DNA of 64,000 nt from the NCBI GenBank assembly GCA_014218235.1, contig CM024766.1, forward strand, positions 54,793,545-54,857,544, written 5' to 3'. Source of the DNA: Colocasia esculenta (Eukaryota; Streptophyta; Magnoliopsida; Alismatales; Araceae). The notes under the pieces are model-generated. The model saw nothing but the letters and a program-made list of their open reading frames with translations. It was not told where the DNA came from and did no database searches. The position numbers and the translations under genes are program-made. Position 1 is the stretch's first letter. Every line of letters starts with the position of its first letter. Of this stretch, positions 54,766-64,000 are shown one piece after another.

Positions 54766-56412
54766 GAAGATCTTCTCAATCTCCCTCATCCAACTCTCCA
54801 CTAATAGGGACTGACTCTCCCCCTTAAAAGAGGGCGAAGCCATCCTCTTAAATCTCTCCATGATGGAAGGACCACCATGGCCTTTCTCCAGAGGAACTAG
54901 AGCTGGAGCCTGAGCTTGAGCCTGCCACAACAAGCAATATAAGCAACACATATAACGATCATACATTTAATAAAAACATACTACTCTATTTAATAATTCT
55001 AACCTGAGCTTGCAGCTGAGCCTGCAGTGCCGCCTGAGTATGCGCCTAGGTCTGCATAGCCTGCACCAAACCTTGTATGAACACTCCATAATCCACAAGT
55101 GGTGGTGGAGGAAGTACTGTAGGACCCTGTGGTGCTGGGGTTTGCTGCTCACCCCTGTCCTTACGCCTCTGCTCATCATCTCGAGCCTGGGCACCACGCC
55201 TACCATGAGTAGCCATGGCCTGTAAAACAAATTAATATAGTTAGAAACTATGTGATTAGCCCTAACCATTTTCATAGCTATCTTCCATTCATTATTAAAT
55301 ATTTTCTACATATGTGGACGATTCTATAAAGACTTAGCATATTATGAAGATGATGGTATATTCAAGTACAATCTCAACCTGGGTCTTCTCTGATACCAAT
55401 CTCTGTAACGACCCTCCCTATACCGTACGATTATACCAATCCACGTCGGTACAAAGAACGTCGTCACAGTGGGACATTTACCCAACACTAAACGATAGGT
55501 TGATATGCACATGAATAACAATAAAGTATAGCAGAAATAAAAGAACAATTCTCATTCTCATTCCACCATCATCACATATCCACAGTCTATATAGCAATAA
55601 AAGAAATACTAATGTCCACATTACTACAACTTCAAATAAAATACATTTTCCATATGAATTACACAATTTTATTGATTACATACTAATGCAAAAAAGTAAC
55701 AACGTAGAAGTCTCCACAAAGGTAGCTACTCCTCGTGCTCGGAGCTCCTCACTATGTCTTCCTCAGGAGTGGAGACACCTATCAAACCTATATGCCGAAG
55801 CAAGGATGAGTCTTCTAAAAGACCCAGCAAGCAATCCAAGAACAACATCCATACACATATCACTTACACATGCTATCTTTTATCAATAAGGAGAAACACA
55901 TGGTACATGCTTATAACAATTGACAATATAACATAATCATCCTACACATGCTTTATAATTCAACTCTATTCATATCATTGCACAATTCTATCAAATTAGA
56001 ACATGGAGTTATGAACAAGGTAAATAATGAGCCTAGCATGGTATCTAAGCATTTTCACATGTAGTCACTACACTTAATCCCATGTTTAGCTTGCTGTTTT
56101 AATATAAATAAAACACATTTACACATGGTATCACATCTTCACTTATTAACACTTTCACATTATGTTATCACATGCTCATATTCCACATTTGCACAACTAC
56201 ATGTTCACATTCACATAATCACACTTTTACACTTACTTGCCGTGACACATAGTCCAAACCACCATTAGAAGGACACACTTACACATACACATACCCATCA
56301 CCTAGGCAACACAGTGATGAATCTTGGTTAACTGCGCAGAACCAGGAGAAGCCCTCTCCACCCTAACCAGTGGTATATGTCCACCTCCTGGATTTCATCA
56401 TAATGCCCATCT
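54766..56412 (-). mobile_element. 1.65-kb patch (partial LTR, primer site, gag exons 1-2) inside RT
   Basis: In minus orientation it holds the last 1009 bases of a Tekay LTR (56412-55404), a primer site (55398-55388), leader, gag exon 1 (55216-55004), intron 1 (55003-54922) and part of exon 2 to EKIF (54768). RT sequence of the host element stops at FVK (56413) and resumes at SLSLCIDYRK (54765), with only a few codons missing. The LTR belongs to a different subfamily from the host element. No target duplication is seen. Confidence 0.82.
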
Positions 56413-57199
56413 TTACAAATAATATAGGTGCGCCCCAAGGAGATACACTAGGGCGAATAAATCCCTTGTCCAGCAAATCCTGTAATTACTTCCTCAACTC
56501 TGCTAACCCTGGAGGTGCCATCCGATATGGAGCCTTCGAGATAGGAAAGGTGCCTAGAAGTAACTCTATAGTAAAGTTTATCTCCCTAACCAGTGGCAGT
56601 CCAGACAAATCATCGGGAAACACGTCTAGAAACTCCTGCCCTACATCAATCTCCTCAAGGGTCGGTGACTGATCAGCTTTCGGTACTAAGACCACCCTGG
56701 CAAGAAAAGCATCACAACCCTTGTTCACCATCTTCATCGCCTTCATGGCGGAGATAACAAACCATCCCGCTAAGTTCCTTGGCAATGGATGTGAAAACTC
56801 ATCCTCACCAGGAATACGGAAAGTGATCTTCTTCCCACGACAATCTACTAATGCATAGTGGTCCTCTAACCAATCTAGACCTAGAATTGCATCATAGTCC
56901 TTCATCTTTAGAAAAAAGAAGCACCCATCTAAGACTCTGTCCTCAATGCACACAGGTAATGATGGAATACATTTTCTAGTCGATACCGTTCCCGCTGGTG
57001 TGTGCACAGACAAAGGGACCGCTAACTCCTCAGCCTCTACACTAAACTCTATAGCTAACTGCCTAGCAAACCACTCGGAAATGAACGAGTGAGTGGCACC
57101 CGTATCAAACAAAACCCGATCGTGCACACCCATGAAAAGAACCGTACCTTCCGTGATGTTTTCTGCCTGCTCTGCGTCCTCTCGTGCTAAGGCAAACAC
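56413..57199 (-). CDS. pol: Protease and RT start, minus-strand Tekay
   Basis: Open from 57199 to 56486: VLFDTGATHSFISEWFARQL with the catalytic Asp intact, LGLDWLEDHYALVDC, SPTLEEIDVGQEFLDVFP and SKAPYRMAPPGLAEL. The segment then continues after a break to GFIRPSVSPWGAPILFVK at 56413. The frame is continuous with gag exon 3 apart from point mutations, showing a single gag-pol frame. Confidence 0.9.
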
Positions 57200-57934
57200 T
57201 CGAGCTTGGGTTCGAGGCCTTCCTGGTCTTCCTGTAGCTAGCGCTGCTGCTGCTGCCGATGCTGGGGCTGGCGCTCCACGCTGGAATCCCTGTTGGAGTT
57301 TGGGATAGTCCCGGATCTAATGCTCATTGCTGTCGCACTTTAAGCACTTCCCCGCTAGCTTCCAGCACTCCGTACCACCATGTGTCCTTCCACAGTGAGG
57401 ACACTCCTTCTTGCCACTGGGTCTGATGCCGGGGGATCGCGGTGTAGCTGCCTGCTGACTGCTCACTGCCACGGGACACTGCGGTGACTGGTATGCCGCC
57501 TTCTTCCTGTCCTGCCGCTGGAAAGGTGGTGCTGACCTCTTCTGCGCTGCCTTCTTCTCCTCTAGGTACTGCTCCATCTCACTATCCTACCGACACGCCG
57601 CACTAAGGGCCTCATCCACGGTACTATGATCAAATGCCGCCAGCCTCGACCTCAGTGATGGCTTAAGGTCCATCACGAACTTCTTCGCTTTCCTGCGCTC
57701 ATCAGCAATGACATGAGGTGCATACTTAGACAATTCTGCAAACCTGGCCTCATACTCAAGTACGGTCACGGAGCCCTGAGTAAGAGTGAGAAACTCTTGC
57801 TCCATCTTGTCTTGAATATGCTCGGGAACAAATTTGGCACGAAAGAGCCTCACGAAGTCATCCCAAGCTATCTCCACAACACCGTCCTCAAACTGGGTAC
57901 GCAGTAAAGAGGACCACCATACATCGGCTCTCTC
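57200..57934 (-). pseudogene. gag: Gag exon 3, minus-strand Tekay
   Basis: It starts at the intron 2 acceptor (57935) with ERADVWWSSLLRTQFED and runs through AKFVPEHIQDKMEQEFL, EYEARFAELSKYAPH and KKFVMDLKPSLRSRL. A CAG-to-TAG stop interrupts it at about 57585. It continues with MEQYLEEKKAAQ, CPHCGRTHGGTEC and a damaged knuckle CLKCDSNEH-stop-IRDYP that has lost its last Cys. A Gly-Arg-Pro-Gly-Arg-Pro segment then joins protease. Confidence 0.87.
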
Positions 57935-58014
57935 CTGCATCAAACCATCCATAAGCACCAATCTAGACAAACCTGAAATTAATACAAATACATGCATAAT
58001 TAACTAACACATAC
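57935..58014 (-). other. Gag intron 2, minus-strand Tekay (80 bp)
   Basis: Donor CAG|GTATGTGT at 58015/58014 and acceptor TTTGATGCAG|G at 57935/57934. It has the same position and phase as 16816-16892. Confidence 0.78.
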
Positions 58015-58230
58015 CTGTAGCATATAGGTGGCCAAGCTGACCTTGTCCTCCTCAGCACACCTAATAGCTCGGAAGATCTTCTCGATCTCACTCATCCAGC
58101 TCTCCGCCAGCAATGGCTAACTCTCCCCCTTAAAATAGGGTGGAGCCATCCTCTTGAATCGCTCCATGATGGAAGGACCACCATGGCCATGCTCCTGAGG
58201 AACTGAAGCAAGAGCCTGAGCCTGAGCCTG
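58015..58230 (-). CDS. gag: Gag exon 2, minus-strand Tekay
   Basis: Encodes HGGPSIMERFKRMAPPYF, SWMSEIEKIFRAIRC and LATYMLQ. A stop replaces Leu in the LLAES equivalent near 58117 (TAG). Flanked by introns on both sides. Confidence 0.78.
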
Positions 58231-58317
58231 CTACAACAATCAATATAATCTACACATAATCAATGTAGCAATCATACATTTAATGAAAACATACCACTTC
58301 TATCTAACATTTCTAAC
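58231..58317 (-). other. Gag intron 1, minus-strand Tekay (87 or 90 bp)
   Basis: Donor CAA|GTTAGAAATG and acceptor TTGTTGTAG followed by CAG (tandem acceptor). It is AT-rich and matches 16538-16623 in position. Confidence 0.72.
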
Positions 58318-58530
58318 TTGAGCCTCCAACTGAGTCTGGAGTGCAGCCTGGGTATGCGCCTGTGTCTGCATAGCCTGCACCAGACCTTGCATGAACAACC
58401 CATAATCTACAGGTGGTGGTGGAGGAAGAACTGTAGGACCCTGAGGTGTTGGGGCCTGCTACTCACCCCTCTCCTATCTCATCTGCTCATTCTCACGAGC
58501 AGGAACACCACTCCTACCACGAGAAGCCAT
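58318..58530 (-). pseudogene. gag: Gag exon 1, minus-strand Tekay
   Basis: ATG at 58530 follows TTTTACAG|GCT. It encodes MASRGRSGVPARENEQ, then two stop codons (in place of Arg and Glu codons) and PPPPPVDYGLFMQGLVQAM, ending at the intron 1 donor. The length, 213 bases, is identical to the plus-strand exon. Confidence 0.8.
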
Positions 58531-58701
58531 AGCCTGTAAAATAAATTAATCACAATTAGAAACTATGCTATTTAATCCTAACCATTTTCTTAACTATCTT
58601 TCATTCATTATTAATTATTTTGTACACATGTGGACAATTCTATAAAGACTTAGCATATATGAAGATGATGGTATATATTCATGTACAATCTCAACCTTGG
58701 T

Positions 58702-58712
58702 CTCTGATACCA
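58702..58712 (-). other. Primer binding site, tRNA-iMet, minus-strand Tekay
   Basis: Minus strand TGGTATCAGAG lies five bases from the LTR end at 58718. Confidence 0.88.
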
Positions 58713-58717
58713 ATCTC

Positions 58718-61195
58718 TGTAAAGATCCTTCGTATACCGGTACGATTATACCAATCCACGTCGGTATAGAGAACGCTGTCACAATGGGACATTGCCCAAC
58801 ACTAAACAATAGGTTGATATCTACATGAATAGTAAAGAATACAGTAGAAATTAAATAACAATTTCATTCCATTCCATCATCATCATCAATATCCACAGTT
58901 TGTATAACATAAGATGAAAGAAAACACTAAAGTCCACATTAATACAACTTTCCAATGAAATACATTGTCCATCCTTCATTACACAATTCCAAATTACAAA
59001 CTATGAAATGAAAGATATAATGTAGAGATCTCCACAAAATAGCTACTCCTCACGCTCGGAGTCACTACTAACAATATCCTCCTCGGATGTGGAGACACCT
59101 ATCACACATGTATGCCGAAGCAAGTATGAGTCTAAATAGACCCAGCAAGCAATCCATGAACACAACCATACATGTATCAACTACACATGCTAGAGTTCTA
59201 AACAATTAAGCACTTAAGGATAATCATGGTACATGCTTTACCTAACTTAAACAACTAAACATAACACTTATAACATGCTTCCTACATCTTTTATTCAACA
59301 TGCTTCAAGATTTAAATCTCATTCAAACCCTTCTGCAACTATACATACTTTATGCATGGAATTAAACATAAAGTAAATAGCACACCTAGCATGGATTCTA
59401 ATCATTTTCACATGCATTTAACACCAATATATGTACCTTTGGCTTTCTGTTTTGGCATGAATTAAACACATTCATATGGGTTTACACTTATTCACATGCT
59501 AACACATTCATTTAACAATTTCACATTGCACATCTTTCACATTTCACATTCACATGATCATATACACATATTCACATTCTACACTTAGTTGTCGTGACAC
59601 ATAGTCCAAACCACCACTAGAAGGACACACATATGCACATTCACATACCTATCACCTAGGGAACACAGTGATAGATCTTGGTTAACTGCGCAGAACCGGG
59701 AGAAGCACTCTCCACCCTAACCAGTTGTACTTGTCGACCTCCAGGATTTCATCCTAATTGCCCATAGGATATCACACACATTGAACCTTCCCATAGGGAC
59801 TTTACTACAGTATAGTTCCACAGCCCACTATGGTAGCAGTGTCACTAACGGCACAATTTACACTTCACTTTAATCACATATTTACTTACACTATTCACAT
59901 GCACTAATCATTTCTTGCTCATGCGCTTAAACACGCACGCATGTTTCAATTTTTCCTAACATGATGCTACTGGTCACAGTACTAAACAATTCATTCCACA
60001 ATCTTAATCATGATGTAATCATTGCATCATACAAGAACTAAAATTAATATGCTCAAATTGGCAAATATTCATTGTTAAATCAACAACTATACTTACTGTC
60101 ATCAAAACAGGATGAAAATTGTATCACAGGTTGTAAACAGATAATTGTTCATGTGCTCAATTTTTAAGCTTTTTTGGACTTGTACACTAATTATAATAAT
60201 TAGAACAGATATCATGCATTTTCACCCAAAATTCATTTAGCATGGTTTACATTCATACAGTCAGTTCTAGCATTTCAGAAACCTGAAAATAGTCACTATG
60301 CTGTCAGGTAAAATTTATGAAATCCTAACTCAGAACAAAACTATTTTTACAAGATTAAACAGGGTCATTTTATGCTCACAGTTCAATTATAGGAAATTTA
60401 ATAATTAACACAAATAACAAAAATTTGGTACCTCCTTATGATATGACCTACTCTCTGTACTTGACCACATATAAAATTTACAGCATGCATAGACTGACAC
60501 AAGTCCGAATACAATCACACAATGTAAAGATTAGGGTTCTGTGAAACCCAGACAAACTCGGTGGCACACAAGTGGCCGCCAACATTGGTTAAAGGCACCA
60601 AAGGTTGTCGCCGACCAGGGACCTTAACGGCAGCCAATGTTGCTGTTAAGTTCTTGTTTGCATAACACAGACTGAACGCATGAAACGTTGTGAATGGGGG
60701 GTTCCAAGACACGAGGAAAAATCGGTAAAATACCTGGGACCTACTAGACACGGGTATCGATGTTGTCTAATGGTTACTTGCCTCTTAAAAAATTGCTAGA
60801 TGGAATTATTTTCCGGAGAAGCTCTCCTCGGCCAAGCTAAGAAGACGACCTAAATCCTCCTAGATATGGTTTTGTGACGATGTTGGCTGCACACCAGAGT
60901 CCGGGAAGCCTTCCTCTATGATCAACGTTCCTTCCAGTCGATGAAGATCGCCGGAAGATGCACCAAGTCGTCAGATCAGGGCCCCCAAAGTTCAGCTTTC
61001 GCACAGGTTTCTAGGGTTTTTCACAAAGAGCTAAATGGAACCTAATCCGGCCGAAAACGGTGTTTTTAAATAGCCAAGGGGTCGGGTTACACAATAGATA
61101 GGGTATCCTACCATTGGAAGCTAGTTTCCAAAACCGGAGCCGAAAGAATCGCGGCCGTTTTTGGATGTGAAACCGAAAAATTCTGGGGAAATAGA
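58718..61195 (-). mobile_element. 5' LTR of minus-strand Tekay, interrupted
   Basis: Closely similar to 40484-42920 of the 3' LTR over its length. At 61195, after ATAGA, the Sirevirus-like LTR begins; the remaining ~330 bases of this LTR should lie beyond the right edge of the window. Contains the conserved block at about 59640-59840. Confidence 0.9.
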
Positions 61196-63042
61196 TGTTG
61201 CCCAGCTAGCAATCCCAGAGGGGGGGTGAATGGGATTCTTAAAATTTGAATACCTAAACCTGTTCACAAAACGTTCACACAAAACACACTTGATAACAGT
61301 TAGTGTTAGTGAAACGACAAACAGCAAACACAGGCAAGCACACACACACTGCACAAGATTTTTTTCTAGTTCGGACCTCCTCTGCACAGGAGTCCTATGT
61401 CAAGTCCCTGAGCAACAACTCAGGATTCTACTACCCAAGGGTACAGTCCCCCTCAAGGACACTTACACACCCAAGATCTACAACTCAGACTACTCTCAGT
61501 ACTTGAAGGCTCTCTCAAGGTTTTTACACTACACACAGAGAGCAAGAGCTATGACAGCGATAGAGTAAGGCTTGAGCTCTTTCTAACGCTAGCAAAATTC
61601 TCTTGAAAGCGTTTTATAGCAAAGGATGTATCCAAGAATTGTTCTCATCAAAAACTGCTTCTTTGCTAGAGTTTTTGGTCTTCAATATATCTTCTTTTAG
61701 AAAAAGAGTCGTTGAAGTATCCGTTATCTCTAAGTTTTTGTAGACGTTAGACTGCATGGAATATGGAGCTTCCAGTCAACGGTCTTTTGCTTTCCATGCA
61801 CACAAAAAGAGATGATCTTCTTTGATATCCTTTGGCTTCCATTATGTCCAACGTTGTATGAAGATATGCTTGTCAGAGACCTGCACACATTAAATGCTAA
61901 AACACAGACAGCTAAGCTGTCTCTTGTTTGTCAGTCAACGTTAGAACGAATATACATCAAAATAGAAATGCCATCTGGTTCTTCTAAAAAGATGCTTCCA
62001 ATATGATCATGGGAATGGAAGATATCTGTGCATGCATTGCAGTGATATGTTCAGTCGTAATAAATGCATGGTGTGAGAGAAAAAGTGAGGGAAGACTTTG
62101 ACTTTCAAATATTCAAAATAAGTTTGAATATCAAGTCGTTATTGTCCATGAAGTTAATATAAGCATGATTTATGAAATCGTTGTGTGAATGAGTCGTTCA
62201 TGTGAATCGTTGCTCATTCGCAAACAAATCGTTGTACGCATAAATCATTATGCATCCATAACCAAATCATTTTGGATAACAAATCATTATGACACTATAA
62301 GCAATTGTTATGAGCAAATCGTTATAACCAAATCGTTATGACACTATAAGCAAATCGTTATGAGCAAATCGTTATATAACACTCTAAGCAAATCATTATG
62401 AGCAAATCGTTATAACCAAATCATTATAAGTGAGTTGTTGTGATCAAATCGTTATAATCAAATTGATCTGAGCAAATCGTTGTTTCACTTATCGAGTCGA
62501 TGTTGTGAGGAAATCGTTGTGGGCGAAATCGTTGTGAGAGCAAATAATTGTTCTCACTTAGAAAATCGTTGTGAGAGCAAATCATTGTTCTCACTTAGCA
62601 AATCGTTGTGAGAGCGAAATCGATGCGATCACTTAGCAAATCGTTCTGAGATCGAAATCGATGCGATCACTTACTGAGTCGTTCTGAGATCGAAATCGAT
62701 GCGATCACTTATGAAATCGATAAGCTAAGGAAATCGTTATGAAGTCACGAAATCGATATGAGAGGTAAACATTATGACTTGCAATAAAATCGTTATAATA
62801 CTAATGAAATCGTTGTAGCACTTAGAAGAAAAATTGATGTGTACTTTGAGAATTTATATGCACTGAACCTTAAATGTTTCAAGGTAGAATACTTACAGAG
62901 ATTTGCTTGACTTTTCTTGATTTATTTCCTGAGCTATGATCTTCATAGAAAATATGTTAGAGTTGCATATTGTCTTAGTTTTGTTAATCACCAAAATAGA
63001 TATGTAATTTGTTTAAATTACAAGGGGATAATCTGATCATCA
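61196..63042 (-). mobile_element. Sirevirus 3' LTR, 1847 bp
   Basis: Terminal TG/CA with the plus-strand start TGTTGCCCAGC shared with 2354. It includes an AAATCGTT repeat zone (62174-62812). It has no ORF with recognisable motifs. Confidence 0.9.
62174..62812. repeat. AAATCGTT-core degenerate repeat zone in the Sirevirus LTR
   Basis: By my count AAATCGTT occurs 17 times in 640 bases, plus variants AAATCATT and AAATCGAT. Common spacers are TATGAGC, TATAACC and GTGAGAGC. Toward the end a longer unit repeats (GATCGAAATCGATGCGATCACTTA). The left LTR has only the first few copies before its truncation at 3514. Confidence 0.8.
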
Positions 63043-63198
63043 TCTCCCCCTTTTTGGTGATGACAAAACATAGCAATAATCAAGGATGCTCTGAAATAAA
63101 ACTAAGTAAAATTTGAGAAGTAATATGAAAAAAAAATATCATAAGAGATGTATTTTAGAAATACTATATTTCTCCCCTTTTTGTCATTAAGCAAAAAG
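63043..63198 (-). other. Sirevirus polypurine tract and second tract-like copy
   Basis: Minus strand CAAAAAGGGGGAGA abuts the LTR (63056-63043). A near copy, CAAAAAGGGGAGA, lies at 63183-63171, again preceded by TGAC-like sequence. The block therefore appears twice about 128 bases apart. Confidence 0.7.
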
Positions 63199-63351
63199 AT
63201 AAAAATACTAAGACAAGGATGGAGAGAAAAGATAGTGAGAAAACAGGAGATATAATTTCATTTATCCTGAGGAGGTACAGGGAGATAGACAGTAGGAGAC
63301 AAAAGAGAGGCATAATGGGAAATGATTTCCCAAGCCTTAAGATCCTGGTTT

Positions 63352-63992
63352 TCAAAAAGTTTCTAAAATGTCAGTTTCAATGGAATAGGAGGATCCCATA
63401 TCAGGAATCATGCGCTTGATATAAAGCTGTCGTTGATCTTCTAAGAAGCGCGCATAATGATCTCGATCAAGAGTGAATCTGAAGTAGCTGCTCTTTCCAA
63501 AACTGGCACGTTGAAAGAATTGATCAATAGAAACTGGATAGAAAATTTGATTGACCTTCAGTTCCTTTTCAAAGATATAAAGATTTTGTAGCGTTCTACC
63601 CACTGAAGATAGGGTTCCTGAACCAGATTGATAGAATTTAGATCCAAGAAAGCTTCAGCTGAGAGAGTGGGCTGATCTACCTTGAACAAAGAACTATTCA
63701 GGGTTTCTAGCTGAAGAGCAAATTGATGGTAATGCTTTTCCGAGTCAGTGGGAAAAAGCCTTTCACATTCTGATAGGAGAGGGGTAAGAACCTCAGAGGA
63801 GATATGTCCCAGATGAAATTCTCTGTATACGAATCTTGGGAAGGAAGGGAGGTGACCTTGCTGAGCTAAGATTCTTCCAATTACACGAGCAAATCTTTCA
63901 AAAATAATAGGACCAACTGAGGAGTCCATGACCAAGGAGTGCAACTTAGGAAGAAAGACAATTTCTGGCATTTTCAGGGTAGCAAAGTCCAT
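63352..63992 (-). pseudogene. Sirevirus extra ORF downstream of pol (function unknown, broken)
   Basis: The upstream piece is open from 63992 to 63558 (144 residues, starting MDFATLKMPEIVFLPKLH) and the downstream piece from 63603 to 63352 (83 residues). They overlap in different frames, so one frameshift at about 63590 splits the ORF. The residues include FARVIGRILAQQGHLP and CERLFPTDSEKHYHQF; no signal peptide or membrane segment is apparent. Its place between pol and the 3' LTR is that of the envelope-like or additional ORF of Sireviruses. I do not call it an envelope gene. The true start may lie outside the window. Confidence 0.6.
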
Positions 63993-64000
63993 CTTGAAGG

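Larger units (their letters stand above)
40484..61195 (-). mobile_element. Minus-strand Tekay-type chromovirus with three later insertions
   Basis: 3' LTR 40484-43249, polypurine tract 43262-43250, integrase C-half 43296-44176, integrase N-half, RNase H and RT 53034-54765, RT start, protease and gag 56413-58530, primer site 58712-58702, and 5' LTR 58718-61195 (cut by a Sirevirus-like LTR). Omitting the LARD and the 1.65-kb patch leaves an internal length of about 4.95 kb, against 4.93 kb in the plus-strand Tekay. The 3' and 5' LTRs resemble each other closely, supporting a single element. Confidence 0.85.
61196..64000 (-). mobile_element. Sirevirus-like Ty1/copia retrotransposon, right copy (3' part)
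   Basis: 3' LTR 61196-63042 (minus start TGATGATCAG at 63042, end GGGCAACA at 61196), polypurine tract 63043-63056, non-coding spacer and an extra ORF 63352-63992 that continues out of the window. An ORF between pol and the 3' LTR and the AAAAAGGGGGAGA-type tract are features of Sireviruses. It is inserted in the Tekay 5' LTR with left flank ATAGA (61191-61195). Confidence 0.85.

Noticed and set aside
62174..62812. CRISPR-like regular repeats
   Set aside because: The unit is 8 bases, degenerate, with irregular short spacers, inside a plant LTR; there are no cas genes and the setting is eukaryotic.
122..64000. Host protein-coding genes
   Set aside because: Every frame with recognisable motifs belongs to a retrotransposon; remaining frames are in LTRs or leaders and lack exon-like structure.

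Overview
This window is transposable-element DNA from a flowering-plant nuclear genome. It looks like heterochromatin built from nested LTR retrotransposons, and I see no host gene. The lineage calls rest on coding domains and primer sites: Ty1/copia Sirevirus-like, Ty3/gypsy Athila, and Ty3/gypsy chromovirus of Tekay/Del type with a C-terminal chromodomain. The species cannot be told from the sequence.

Layout, left to right. 1-3514 is a minus-strand Sirevirus-like element: the start of pol, gag, a tRNA-iMet primer site, and a truncated 5' LTR. 3515-39275 is a plus-strand Athila element with a truncated 5' LTR (3515-10564), tRNA-Asp primer site, gag, protease, RT, RNase H, integrase and an intact-length 3' LTR (36594-39275). 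Its 5' LTR is split by a 4443-bp solo chromovirus LTR (3904-8346, target duplication GAGCT). Its gag is split by an 18-kb Tekay-type array (12856-30949, target duplication GGAGA) with the order LTR-internal-LTR-[100 N]-internal-LTR.

39276-40483 is the remnant of an older minus-strand Tekay (protease and RT) into which Athila inserted. 40484-61195 is a second minus-strand Tekay. When its insertions are set aside, its internal region is about the same length as the one in the plus-strand array. Its integrase holds an 8857-bp non-autonomous element, here called LARD (44177-53033, near-matching 5-bp duplications). Its RT holds a 1.65-kb patch copied from the LTR-primer site-gag region of another Tekay (54766-56412). 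Its 5' LTR is cut by a second Sirevirus-like element (61196 to the window end, minus strand), seen as its 3' LTR and an extra ORF downstream of pol.

The most interesting signals are in the Tekay family. Three independent copies have gag split by the same two short phase-0 GT-AG introns, and each has a strong acceptor 2-3 bases before the gag ATG. This suggests that splicing separates a translated gag-pol mRNA from the unspliced genomic RNA. A stem-loop with an AGGA loop just before the polypurine tract shows compensatory base changes between families. The LARD carries 26 bases of initiator tRNA-Met 5' sequence inside a strongly C-depleted non-coding interior. Around the N gap the sequence has many 1-2 base losses that look like uncorrected long-read errors, so frameshifts there should not be taken at face value.
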